Positions 45,559-52,983 of a stretch of DNA of 61,174 nucleotides are shown here, one piece after another. Under the pieces are notes generated by a model. The model was given only the letters and a program-made list of their open reading frames with translations. It was not told the origin of the DNA and did not search any database. The stretch's first letter is position 1. Each line of letters begins with the position of its first letter. The position numbers were made by a program, and so were the translations under genes. Origin of the DNA: Alphaproteobacteria bacterium (GTDB taxonomy: Bacteria; Pseudomonadota; Alphaproteobacteria; Rhizobiales; Beijerinckiaceae); NCBI GenBank assembly GCA_016869595.1, contig VGDT01000015.1, positions 1-61,174 of the forward strand. Reading direction: 5' to 3'.

Positions 45559-48016
45559 TGGAGAAGACTCGGAGCAATTCCGTCGGCGCCGAGCGCGCGA
45601 GTCTTACGAGCGGAACAAGCGCGGCGAAGAATGCTGCGCCAAGCGCGATCAGCAAAACCACAAGCCATTGCGCCGGAAACATATGGAACGGAAGCCGCCA
45701 TCCGAAGGCGGCGACGTTGACGATCGCGACAAGACACCAGGTCATGAACAGGCCGAGCGGCGTTGCAAGAACCGCTGCGCCTGCGGCGAATGCGAGCACT
45801 CGGATCATTTCTAGTCCGGCTAGCTGTGATCGCGTTGCGCCTAACGCCCAGACGGGCGCGATGCGCGCGCGCCGCATCTCGCTCAACGTCAGCAGACTCG
45901 CGAAAAGCGCGACGCCGGACACGATCAGCGTCAGCGTGTTCAACGCCGTTGTCACGGCGAATGTGCGTTCGAAGACCTCCGTCGATAGCGCCTTGAGTTC
46001 GGACTGATCGACGATGCGCGCGATTTTTCCGTCGAAGCGCTGTTGCAAGTCTTCGATGACGCGCGGCGTCGCGTCGGGAGCGGCGCGCAGGCTGTAATGT
46101 ATGCCCGAAGCGTCGTCGAAATAGCGCTTCAACTTCTCATGGTCGATGCGGAGCTGGCCTTTCGGATTGCCGTAATCGGGAAAGACGCCAACGACGCGCG
46201 CGCGCCAGTCTTCATGTGACGTTGGCACGTCGATCATCGCGCCGACGCCGAGACCGAGGCGCCGAGCCAATTGCTCGCTGACAAGGACTGCGTCTTGGTC
46301 GTGCAGAGCCGTCCATACGTTCGGCTCGGCGTCGAGCAATGGAAAATGCGCCGTGTAGGTTTCATGAGACGTCATGCCGAAGACGTCGACCGGCCAACCG
46401 CCGATGCGCGTCTTCGCGCGAAAGACAGGCAAAATGGCCGATATTTCGGGTTGTTTGCGCGCCCATGTCTCGATGTCTTGCGCGTCTGCGGGCGTCGCAG
46501 CTTCGAAATAGATCTCGGCGACGAGGCGCGCGTCGAGCCAGCGGCCGAATGTCTGTCGAAAACCCTCGACCATGCCGCCGACGCCGATGTTGGCGGCAAG
46601 AGCTATGAGCAGCGCCATCAGCGCAAGCGACAGGCCGGAAATTTCCTGCCGTCCGTCGGCGAAGAACCAGCGGGCGAGCGGCCGGCGCGCGACATGTTCG
46701 CCGAGCGCCAGGGCGCCGGCGAGGCCGACGGGCAAGAAAAGCGCGGCGGCAAGAAGCGTAAGACCGATGACGGCGAACCCCGACGCGAGCCCCTTGCCAA
46801 ATCCGTAGGCGCAAGCTGCAACGACAAGAGCAAGGACCGCGAGCGCCGTCTGTCGTCGCAGATAGCTGTGATGCTCGGCGCGCCAGGCGATTGGACGCGA
46901 GACGGATAGCGGCGGCAACCGCAATGTTTTCAGTAAACCGCTTGCCGCCGCAAGAACCGCCCCGGCGCCGGCCATTGCGAGCCCGGAAAACCACCAACGC
47001 GCGTCGAGCGCAAGGTTTTCCGAAATTTGCGCGCCATAGAGGCTCTCGAGACTTCTCGCCACATCCGGCAGAAGCGCCCGCGCCAACGCATAACCGCCGA
47101 TCACGCCCACGCCGCCGGCGGCAAGGGTGAGAACGGCAATTTCCCACGCCATGGCCGCGACGAGATGCATTGGCGCAACGCCGAGCGCGCGCAAAGTGCG
47201 CAGGGTCGGCAAGCGCTGCTCGAAGGCGAGGCCGTAAGCGGCGTGGACGATGAACAGTCCGACGAGAAAAGCGAGGAAGCCGAAAGCGGTAAGATTGAGA
47301 TGAAAACTGTCGGCGAGGCGGTCGAGTTCGCTTTCTTCATTTGCCGCGACGAGCCGAAGCGCGTCTCCGGCTATGCTTTTAAGCCGCGCTTCGTCGAGCG
47401 TCTCGTCATCGGCCATGATGAGACGCGAAAGTTTTTCGTGTCGATCGAGCAGATGCTGCGCGACTCCGATGTCGACCACGATGGCGCCGGGCGGCGCTTC
47501 GGCAAGCGCGGCAAGCGGCGGAAGCTGCCGACCGCGATTGGTTAGCGGCTGCGCGCCCTCCGCAAGATTAAAGCGGCGCAAGGTCTCGGGCGAAGCGAAG
47601 CCGCGGCCGGGACCTGAAAAGAAATCTTCGATCAGGTCCGCTCGCGACCGCATGCGCGCAATCGGCGATCGGCGCGGCAGCGACAGCGGCTCGACGCCGA
47701 TGATGCGAACGTTTTGTTCTCCGATGCGGACTAAGCCTTCCAAAACGGGCGAGACGTTGAAGCCGGCGCGACGCAGCTTCACGAAGAGATCCTGATCGAA
47801 CAGGCCGCTGCGAGAGGAACCGAGCGTTCTTGCGCCACCGCCGGAAACCGCCGCCGTCGCGGCGTCATAACTGTTGCGCGCCTGAGCGTTCAGCGCCTGC
47901 ACGCCGCTCCACAAGGCGGTCGCCATAGCGAGTCCGAGAAGGAGCATTCCGAGGTTTCCAGGCCGTCGGCGCCAGTGACTCGCGAGCGCGGCGAGCGTCC
48001 AGAGCGTCTCTTTCAT
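45548..48016 (-). CDS. FtsX-like ABC transporter permease, double-length
   Basis: 822 residues. Membrane segments: one near the N-terminus (about 20-40), a group around 250-380, another around 395-470, and a terminal trio (about 695-800). Between are two extracytoplasmic domains. This is the ten-TM FtsX/MacB-type permease of the LolCE/AttFG sort in a single chain: two FtsX modules fused. In the AttEFGH system of gamma-proteobacteria the two are separate genes (attF and attG). The ATG at 48016 overlaps the ATPase stop as ATGA. Substrate may be a lipid or hydrophobic molecule drawn from the inner membrane. Confidence 0.85.
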   Translation of the reverse strand: MKETLWTLAALASHWRRRPGNLGMLLLGLAMATALWSGVQALNAQARNSYDAATAAVSGGGARTLGSSRSGLFDQDLFVKLRRAGFNVSPVLEGLVRIGEQNVRIIGVEPLSLPRRSPIARMRSRADLIEDFFSGPGRGFASPETLRRFNLAEGAQPLTNRGRQLPPLAALAEAPPGAIVVDIGVAQHLLDRHEKLSRLIMADDETLDEARLKSIAGDALRLVAANEESELDRLADSFHLNLTAFGFLAFLVGLFIVHAAYGLAFEQRLPTLRTLRALGVAPMHLVAAMAWEIAVLTLAAGGVGVIGGYALARALLPDVARSLESLYGAQISENLALDARWWFSGLAMAGAGAVLAAASGLLKTLRLPPLSVSRPIAWRAEHHSYLRRQTALAVLALVVAACAYGFGKGLASGFAVIGLTLLAAALFLPVGLAGALALGEHVARRPLARWFFADGRQEISGLSLALMALLIALAANIGVGGMVEGFRQTFGRWLDARLVAEIYFEAATPADAQDIETWARKQPEISAILPVFRAKTRIGGWPVDVFGMTSHETYTAHFPLLDAEPNVWTALHDQDAVLVSEQLARRLGLGVGAMIDVPTSHEDWRARVVGVFPDYGNPKGQLRIDHEKLKRYFDDASGIHYSLRAAPDATPRVIEDLQQRFDGKIARIVDQSELKALSTEVFERTFAVTTALNTLTLIVSGVALFASLLTLSEMRRARIAPVWALGATRSQLAGLEMIRVLAFAAGAAVLATPLGLFMTWCLVAIVNVAAFGWRLPFHMFPAQWLVVLLIALGAAFFAALVPLVRLARSAPTELLRVFSNER

Positions 48017-48723
48017 TGCGCCAGGAAACCCGATTCCAACCGAACGCGCTTTTGCAGCCGAGCGGCCAGCCGTTCGTTGTGAGTCGCCATCAAAAAGGCG
48101 CAGCCCGTCGCCGCGACAAGGTCGAGCGCGAGCGACATGACATTATCGCCCGTCGCTTCGTCGAGATTGCCGGTAGGCTCGTCGGCGAGCAAAAGCTTTG
48201 GGCGCACGGCGAGCGCGCGGCCGATGGCGACGCGCTGCTGCTGTCCCCCTGAAAGCTCCTCGGGATAACGCGCCGCGAGCGCGGAAAGTCCCAGACGCTG
48301 GGTCAGTTCTTCCTGCCATGCAGGATCGTAGCGCCCGGCCAATCGCGCCTGAAAGCCAAGATTCTCAGCGACAGTGAGGCTCGGGATCAGATTGAACTGC
48401 TGGAAGACGACGCCAATCTTTTCGCGTCGTATCGCAGCCCGCGCGTTTTCCGACAGCCGCGTCAGCGCAACGCCATCGAGAACGACCTCGCCAGAATCGG
48501 CGTCATCGAGCGCGCCGACAAGATGGATGAGCGTGCTCTTGCCGCTGCCGGATTCGCCGGTCAGCGCCAGACTGGCGCCAGCGTCGAGTGTGAAATCCAC
48601 CCCGCGCAGCACGGGAATGGGGCCCTGAGGCGTGGGATAGGACTTGCTGAGTCCTTCGACGCGCAGCATCGGCGCGCCTGCCTGAGCAACTGCGAGGTTT
48701 TCCAACGTTGATTGAATCGACAA
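48013..48723 (-). CDS. ABC transporter ATP-binding protein (LolD/MacB type)
   Basis: 236 residues: Walker [21 protein letters not shown] (53-72), Q-loop [17 protein letters not shown], signature [17 protein letters not shown] (about 146-162), Walker [13 protein letters not shown] and the switch His in [10 protein letters not shown]. The sequence type is that of LolD/MacB/AttE ATPases that pair with FtsX-like permeases and extract substrates from the membrane instead of translocating through it. First gene of the operon ATPase-permease-lipocalin. The start is ATG 48723; the preceding 122 bases to the TonB receptor gene contain no clear terminator. Confidence 0.93.
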   Translation of the reverse strand: MSIQSTLENLAVAQAGAPMLRVEGLSKSYPTPQGPIPVLRGVDFTLDAGASLALTGESGSGKSTLIHLVGALDDADSGEVVLDGVALTRLSENARAAIRREKIGVVFQQFNLIPSLTVAENLGFQARLAGRYDPAWQEELTQRLGLSALAARYPEELSGGQQQRVAIGRALAVRPKLLLADEPTGNLDEATGDNVMSLALDLVAATGCAFLMATHNERLAARLQKRVRLESGFLAQ

Positions 48724-48845
48724 GCAGTGCGCCCTGGTGGGCCGGCGAAGGCGGCCGGCGCGCCAGTGCTATATATGCCCCGCCCTGCCGATCGCCCAAC
48801 GCTGCTAAGGCGGAAGCGGCGCCGGAAAGCGCCGCTCGGCCCTTG

Positions 48846-51200
48846 CTAGAACGCGAGGCGCAAGCCGCCATACACCGCTCGCCCCACGCCCGGATAGAAG
48901 ACGCGCGGATCGAGGCCGCGCGCGTCGACGATCGTCGTCACGTCGCTGATGTAGTGGCGATTGGTTAGGTTACGCGCCTCGACATAGAAGGACAGGCCGT
49001 AAGGAAGCTTCATGCCCGTCTGAACGCCGAACAAGACATAGCCTGGCGCCTGCAGCGTGTGCGCGTAGTCGACATAGGCGCCTTCCGGAACCCAATCGAT
49101 CTGTGGCGCGAGATAGAGTCCGTCGGCAGGCCGCCAGTAGGAAAGCGTCGTGCGCAAGATATGGCGCGGAATGCCGGCCAGCTGATTATCGCCGAAGTCG
49201 CGATCGCCGACGAAGCGGAAATCATTCCACGTCCAGACCTGTGACAGCGTCAGCGTGTCTCCCGCATCGGGCGCAAAAATATCGCGCAAGAGTTCGGCGC
49301 TCGCCGCGAATTCAACGCCCTGGTGCATGGTGCGCTTGGCGTTAAATGTCGTCGCCGGAATGCCGAGGCCAGGATTGGCAGTGAATTTCAGCAGCTCGTC
49401 CTGCAATTCCGAATGGTAAAAGGTCACGTCCCAAGTGTAGCGGTCCCATCTGCCGCGCGCGCCGAGCTCCCCTGTCCAGGCTTTCTGCGCCGCGAGCGGC
49501 GTGAACTTCGTGCCGTCGCGCGGCGGCGGAAACACGCCTTGCGTTAAATCGATGAAGTCAGGCACGTCGCGGCTTCCCGTCATGTCGGCGAAGAACTGAA
49601 TGTCCGGCGTCGCTTCGAACATCAGGCCGACTTTCGGAACGATGCCGCGGTAGACTTGGTCCGCCACGCCGGGAATAGGCTCGAAAGGAATGCCGCCGAG
49701 AACCGTATAGCGGCGCGTATCGGCGAAAAGCTTTGCGCCGAACATGAAGATGAGCTGCGGGGCGATATGCAATCGATTTTCGAAATAGGCTTCCAGATTG
49801 AGCGCCGTCATCCGGTTATTGCGGAGGCGCGGATCCAACCAAGGATTGATGAACAGGCCGCAAAAGCCAAAGCATGAATTCGCCGCGCCGAATTGCGCGA
49901 GTCCGTTGAATGAATAGGGTGGAAAGGAGAACTGCGCATTGGCGAAATTCGCCGGTATTGCGCCATAGGGATTGAGCCGCATGCCATTGTAGTTGTCGTA
50001 CCAATTGTCGCTCGAAGAGCCGCCCCAGACACGCCCGCCGAGAATAAGTTCATTGGGATGTCCGTCGACGAGGAAATTCGAGGTGAGCCGCGGCGTGAAA
50101 CCCCAGGTTCCGCCTTCCTGCTCGATGACGACAAAAATCGGATGATAGAGATAATTGCTCGTGTACCAGCCGTTGAGATCGATGCGGCCGAACTCGCTCA
50201 AGATCGTCGTCTTGTTGGAAACGCGCCAGTTCTTGACGTTTCTTGCCTGATTGGCGCCAAAGCCGTCCGAACCGAAGCCCGGCGGAAAGGGCGGCAGAGA
50301 CAATCTCGGATCGTTGCGGGCGTCGAAGAGCGTCAATTGTCCCGGCAGCAATTGCCAGGTGTCGTAGACGCCGAAATAGAATCTCGTTTCGAGATCGTTG
50401 GAAAAGCGGTAGCCGATATTGCCGTTAAGCTGCGTGTAATCGGTCGTCGAATGTTTTCTGTAGTTGTCGGCGTGGGTGAATGTGCCGTTGATGAGAAAGT
50501 CGAAATTGCCGATGATGCGCGACATCTGCGCTTGTCCGCGCACCGTCCCATAGCTGCCGCCTTCGATCGACGAAATGTTCGGCGCCAGCGCCGTATAGGC
50601 GGTTGGAGAGATGAAATTGATCGCGCCCCCGAGCGTCGAGGAGCCATATGCAAGAGCATTGCCGCCCTTCAAGACTTCGACTGCGCGGAAATATTTGGGA
50701 TCGATCTGATACATGTCGCCGGCGCCATCGGCGTAGTTCATCGGAATGCCGTCCTGCAGTAGCTCCAATCCGCGCAGATGGAAGTCGCGTGTCAGGTTTG
50801 AGCCGCGGATCGAAAGACGCAGTTCCTGTCCATAACGGCTTTCGACATAGACGCCCGGAACGTCCTTGAGCGCATCGCGCAGGTCATGGACATAGCGGGT
50901 TTGAATCGCCGGCGTATTGGCGTCGACGAAGGCGACGGACCCGACTGTGCGTTCAAGTTCGCGGCGTTGTTGGGCGACCGAGGGGACCGTCAATGACCCG
51001 CCGCCGCCGGGCGCCGGTTCAGCGGAAGCCGGTCCGGCTGTCGGAGACAGGGCGCGACCGCCGCCGCGTCCGGCGACGGGCGGTCTGGCCCCGCCGATAT
51101 CGATGGTCGGCAAGCTCTGCTGTCCGAGGGCGCTTGAATCTGCGAGCAAAATAACGAGAGCGACGGCGGATGCGCCGCGCTGCAAGCCGGTCCGAAACAT
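48846..51200 (-). CDS. TonB-dependent outer-membrane receptor
   Basis: 784 residues. Signal peptide 1-29 (MFRTGLQRGASAVALVILLA, cleaved near ALG-QQ), a TonB box-like SLPTIDI, a plug with VHDLRDALKDVPGVYVESRY (near 104-123), RLSIRGSNLTRDFHLRGLEL, and a 22-strand barrel ending in the aromatic YGGLRLAF. The layout resembles FecA-type (COG4772) receptors. A GGAG 6 bases before the ATG at 51200 supports the start; upstream codons are not coding. The neighbours (DUF2946-like and copper-uptake-associated protein) suggest copper as cargo, but no Met-rich motif proves it. It shares the transcript with the DUF2946-like gene 55 bases upstream. Confidence 0.93.
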   Translation of the reverse strand: MFRTGLQRGASAVALVILLADSSALGQQSLPTIDIGGARPPVAGRGGGRALSPTAGPASAEPAPGGGGSLTVPSVAQQRRELERTVGSVAFVDANTPAIQTRYVHDLRDALKDVPGVYVESRYGQELRLSIRGSNLTRDFHLRGLELLQDGIPMNYADGAGDMYQIDPKYFRAVEVLKGGNALAYGSSTLGGAINFISPTAYTALAPNISSIEGGSYGTVRGQAQMSRIIGNFDFLINGTFTHADNYRKHSTTDYTQLNGNIGYRFSNDLETRFYFGVYDTWQLLPGQLTLFDARNDPRLSLPPFPPGFGSDGFGANQARNVKNWRVSNKTTILSEFGRIDLNGWYTSNYLYHPIFVVIEQEGGTWGFTPRLTSNFLVDGHPNELILGGRVWGGSSSDNWYDNYNGMRLNPYGAIPANFANAQFSFPPYSFNGLAQFGAANSCFGFCGLFINPWLDPRLRNNRMTALNLEAYFENRLHIAPQLIFMFGAKLFADTRRYTVLGGIPFEPIPGVADQVYRGIVPKVGLMFEATPDIQFFADMTGSRDVPDFIDLTQGVFPPPRDGTKFTPLAAQKAWTGELGARGRWDRYTWDVTFYHSELQDELLKFTANPGLGIPATTFNAKRTMHQGVEFAASAELLRDIFAPDAGDTLTLSQVWTWNDFRFVGDRDFGDNQLAGIPRHILRTTLSYWRPADGLYLAPQIDWVPEGAYVDYAHTLQAPGYVLFGVQTGMKLPYGLSFYVEARNLTNRHYISDVTTIVDARGLDPRVFYPGVGRAVYGGLRLAF

Positions 51201-51255
51201 GGGTATCTCCTGAGCGGCCTCTCGCCGCGCGATCGTTAGGGGAAAGACTGACGGA

Positions 51256-51642
51256 TCAGGAGAAAGAGGGCGGCGCACGCGGCGCGGCGCGCGAGCGCTC
51301 GCGGACGTTTTTTTCGGCCGGCGATTGAAAGACGCAGAACGTCCGACTTGCGGCGCGCGGAGGCGCATAGGCGATTTCGCCAGATGCGGGCTCGGCAGGA
51401 AGGAGCCTCGGCTCCTTCTGGCTATGACCGCAGAGCGGACAGCATTTGTCGCCGCCAAAAGGATGTTTCGTCTGCGCAGGTTTGGAAGATTGGGAACATT
51501 GCATGGCCGTCCCAAGCGGCGCCTGCGAGGCGTGCGCGGGGACGGCGAATGAAATCGCCGCGAGCGCGAAGAGCAGCGCGATGCAAAAGGTCCCGGCGCG
51601 CCGAATAGTTATGGAGCAAAGCGTTCTCGCAAGGGCCGCCAT
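51256..51642 (-). CDS. DUF2946-like small exported protein
   Basis: 128 residues with a signal-type hydrophobic N-terminus (about 16-37, FCIALLFALAAISFAVPAHA). The mature part has a single Cys-rich cluster, GGDKCCPLCGH near 63-73, and ends AAPRAPPSFS. Members of the DUF2946 family share the C-P-x-C core and an Arg-Ala/Gly-Pro-Pro tail and are often next to TonB-dependent copper receptors. The cluster could ligate a metal such as Cu(I). It is probably the first gene of the receptor transcript, preceded by the operator at 51719-51733 some 77 bases upstream. Confidence 0.65.
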   Translation of the reverse strand: MAALARTLCSITIRRAGTFCIALLFALAAISFAVPAHASQAPLGTAMQCSQSSKPAQTKHPFGGDKCCPLCGHSQKEPRLLPAEPASGEIAYAPPRAASRTFCVFQSPAEKNVRERSRAAPRAPPSFS

Positions 51643-51718
51643 ATTTTTTCAAATTCCCGAGCTGCGCCTCGCCGCCGAGGCGTCAGACGAGGAACGGCGG
51701 TAGCGCCGAGCCTGAATC

Positions 51719-51733
51719 TTGGTAATATACCAA
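51719..51733. promoter_or_regulatory. Operator A: TTGGTA-ATA-TACCAA
   Basis: A perfect 15-bp inverted repeat with 6-bp arms and a 3-base spacer. It lies 77 bases upstream of the DUF2946-receptor transcript. The AT core TATATT on the minus strand could be part of the -10 element. It is the reverse complement of operator B at 52297-52311, the two being 563 bases apart. Confidence 0.75.
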
Positions 51734-51809
51734 ACTGAGCCGAGCAACCGCGCGGTCGTGCAAACGCGTATTTTTTCGATGCTGTTGCTCGATCGCAACA
51801 GTTACCGGG

Positions 51810-52259
51810 TCAGGGAAGGGGCTTGTGATGCGGATCGAGCGACGAATGGCTGCCGTCCGCCTCGATGGCGGCCATGCCGTCGAATTTGGAGAAACGTTCG
51901 ACGACGTCAGGAGGGAGCCGTTTCTCCTCGCTCGCCAGACGTCTGGAAAGCGCCTCAGCGTTCGCTTTCGAAAGGCCGAGCCTTTCGAGCGTGGCGCTGT
52001 CCGTCAAGGCGTCGCCTCCGCAGAGCGCAATGCTCCACCTATCGCCCTTGCGCGTGAGAAACGCCCGACCGCCGAGTTCGCCTTGACGCCAGTCGGCGAT
52101 GGCGGCGTCGCCTTCAACGACAACGGCGTCAACAAAGAGGCGCGACTCGGGCTTGTCGAATGTTTCGAAAAGCAGCCGGCGCGCCGAGTCAGAACCGTCA
52201 TCGGCGCGCGCGCTCAGGCACATCGCCGCAGCGATTGTCACAATTAGAAAACATCTCAT
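51810..52259 (-). CDS. Copper-uptake-system-associated protein
   Basis: 149 residues with a signal peptide (about 1-18, AAAMCLSARA-DD). The mature part reads SARRLLFETFDKPESRLFVD, VVVEGDAAIADWRQGELGGR, LCGGDALTDSATLERLGLS and ends near the C-terminus in HSSLDPHHKPLP, an order I recognise from the family annotated as copper uptake system-associated protein. The exact biochemical role is not known. I start it at ATG 52259 (GGAGAG 8 bases upstream), not at the longer 52295 start, which would run into operator B. It lies between operators A and B and is divergent from the TetR gene. Confidence 0.8.
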   Translation of the reverse strand: MRCFLIVTIAAAMCLSARADDGSDSARRLLFETFDKPESRLFVDAVVVEGDAAIADWRQGELGGRAFLTRKGDRWSIALCGGDALTDSATLERLGLSKANAEALSRRLASEEKRLPPDVVERFSKFDGMAAIEADGSHSSLDPHHKPLP

Positions 52260-52296
52260 CAATTTCTCTCCAACGTCAGCGCGGCGCGCGGACATA

Positions 52297-52311
52297 TTGG
52301 TATATTACCAA
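52297..52311. promoter_or_regulatory. Operator B: TTGGTA-TAT-TACCAA
   Basis: A perfect 15-bp inverted repeat with the same arms and spacing as operator A. It lies 37 bases upstream of the copper-uptake-associated gene (minus) and 90 bases upstream of the TetR gene (plus), so one bound repressor could control both, including its own gene. Confidence 0.78.
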
Positions 52312-52401
52312 CTCGCCGCGGCGCAAGAGCGGCGGAGGCGTTTCCGCGACGCGCTTTTTTTGATACGACGCTCGCGCGGCGAAAATTTTTAATGGGCTGA
52401 G

Positions 52402-52974
52402 ATGGCGACGGAGCAAAAGGGCGCGCGTCAGCGCATTCTCGACGCTGCGCTGAAAATTTTAAGGAAACAGGGCGTCTCTGCGCTGACTCAAACCCGAGTC
52501 GCCGCCGCGGCCGGACTGCGTCAGTCGCATCTGACGTACTATTTTCCCCGCAAGACGGATCTGCTCGCCGCGACGCTGGAGGCCTCTCATCTGCAGGCGC
52601 ATAAGCCGAAGCGCGGTTCAGCGAAAAACGACGCCGATCCTGTCGAGGCGGTGCGCGGGCTCATGTTCGATCGAAATAAGATGCGCTTCTTCTTGAGCGT
52701 CGTAGCCCAGGCGAGCGACCAGGCCGAAATTCGAGGCACGCTCGCAGCGCACGCCCGTGGCGTGGCCGAGCAGCTCGCGCCCGTTTTCGGCCGGACGCCC
52801 GACGATCCCGACATCATCGCCTTCGTTGACATGCTTCGGGGGATGGGATTGCGCCTTTTGCTCGAAACCGACGACAAGCGCCATGCAACGGTCGATCTTG
52901 ACGCGCTCGCCGTGCGTTTTGGCCTCAGGCGCGCGCCAAAGCCGCGGCTTTCGGCTGCGGTTAGAAACCGCTAG
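52402..52974 (+). CDS. TetR/AcrR family transcriptional regulator
   Basis: 190 residues. The N-terminal HTH is KILRKQGVSALTQTRVAAAA near 18-37, then GLRQSHLTYYFPRKTDLLAA (38-57), the recognition-helix region with the YYFPRK block. The C-terminal ligand/dimer domain (about 70-175) has one Cys-free, helix-rich sequence, so metal sensing would have to use other residues or it senses an organic ligand. It is divergent from the copper-uptake-associated gene with operator B between. A membrane-protein gene follows 9 bases after its stop codon, likely co-transcribed. Confidence 0.88.
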   Translation: MATEQKGARQRILDAALKILRKQGVSALTQTRVAAAAGLRQSHLTYYFPRKTDLLAATLEASHLQAHKPKRGSAKNDADPVEAVRGLMFDRNKMRFFLSVVAQASDQAEIRGTLAAHARGVAEQLAPVFGRTPDDPDIIAFVDMLRGMGLRLLLETDDKRHATVDLDALAVRFGLRRAPKPRLSAAVRNR

Positions 52975-52983
52975 AACGCGGCA

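Noticed and set aside
51810..52295. Longer start (52295) for the copper-uptake-associated gene
   Set aside because: It would begin next to operator B and add a charged segment in front of a perfect signal peptide. The ATG at 52259 has a better ribosome site.
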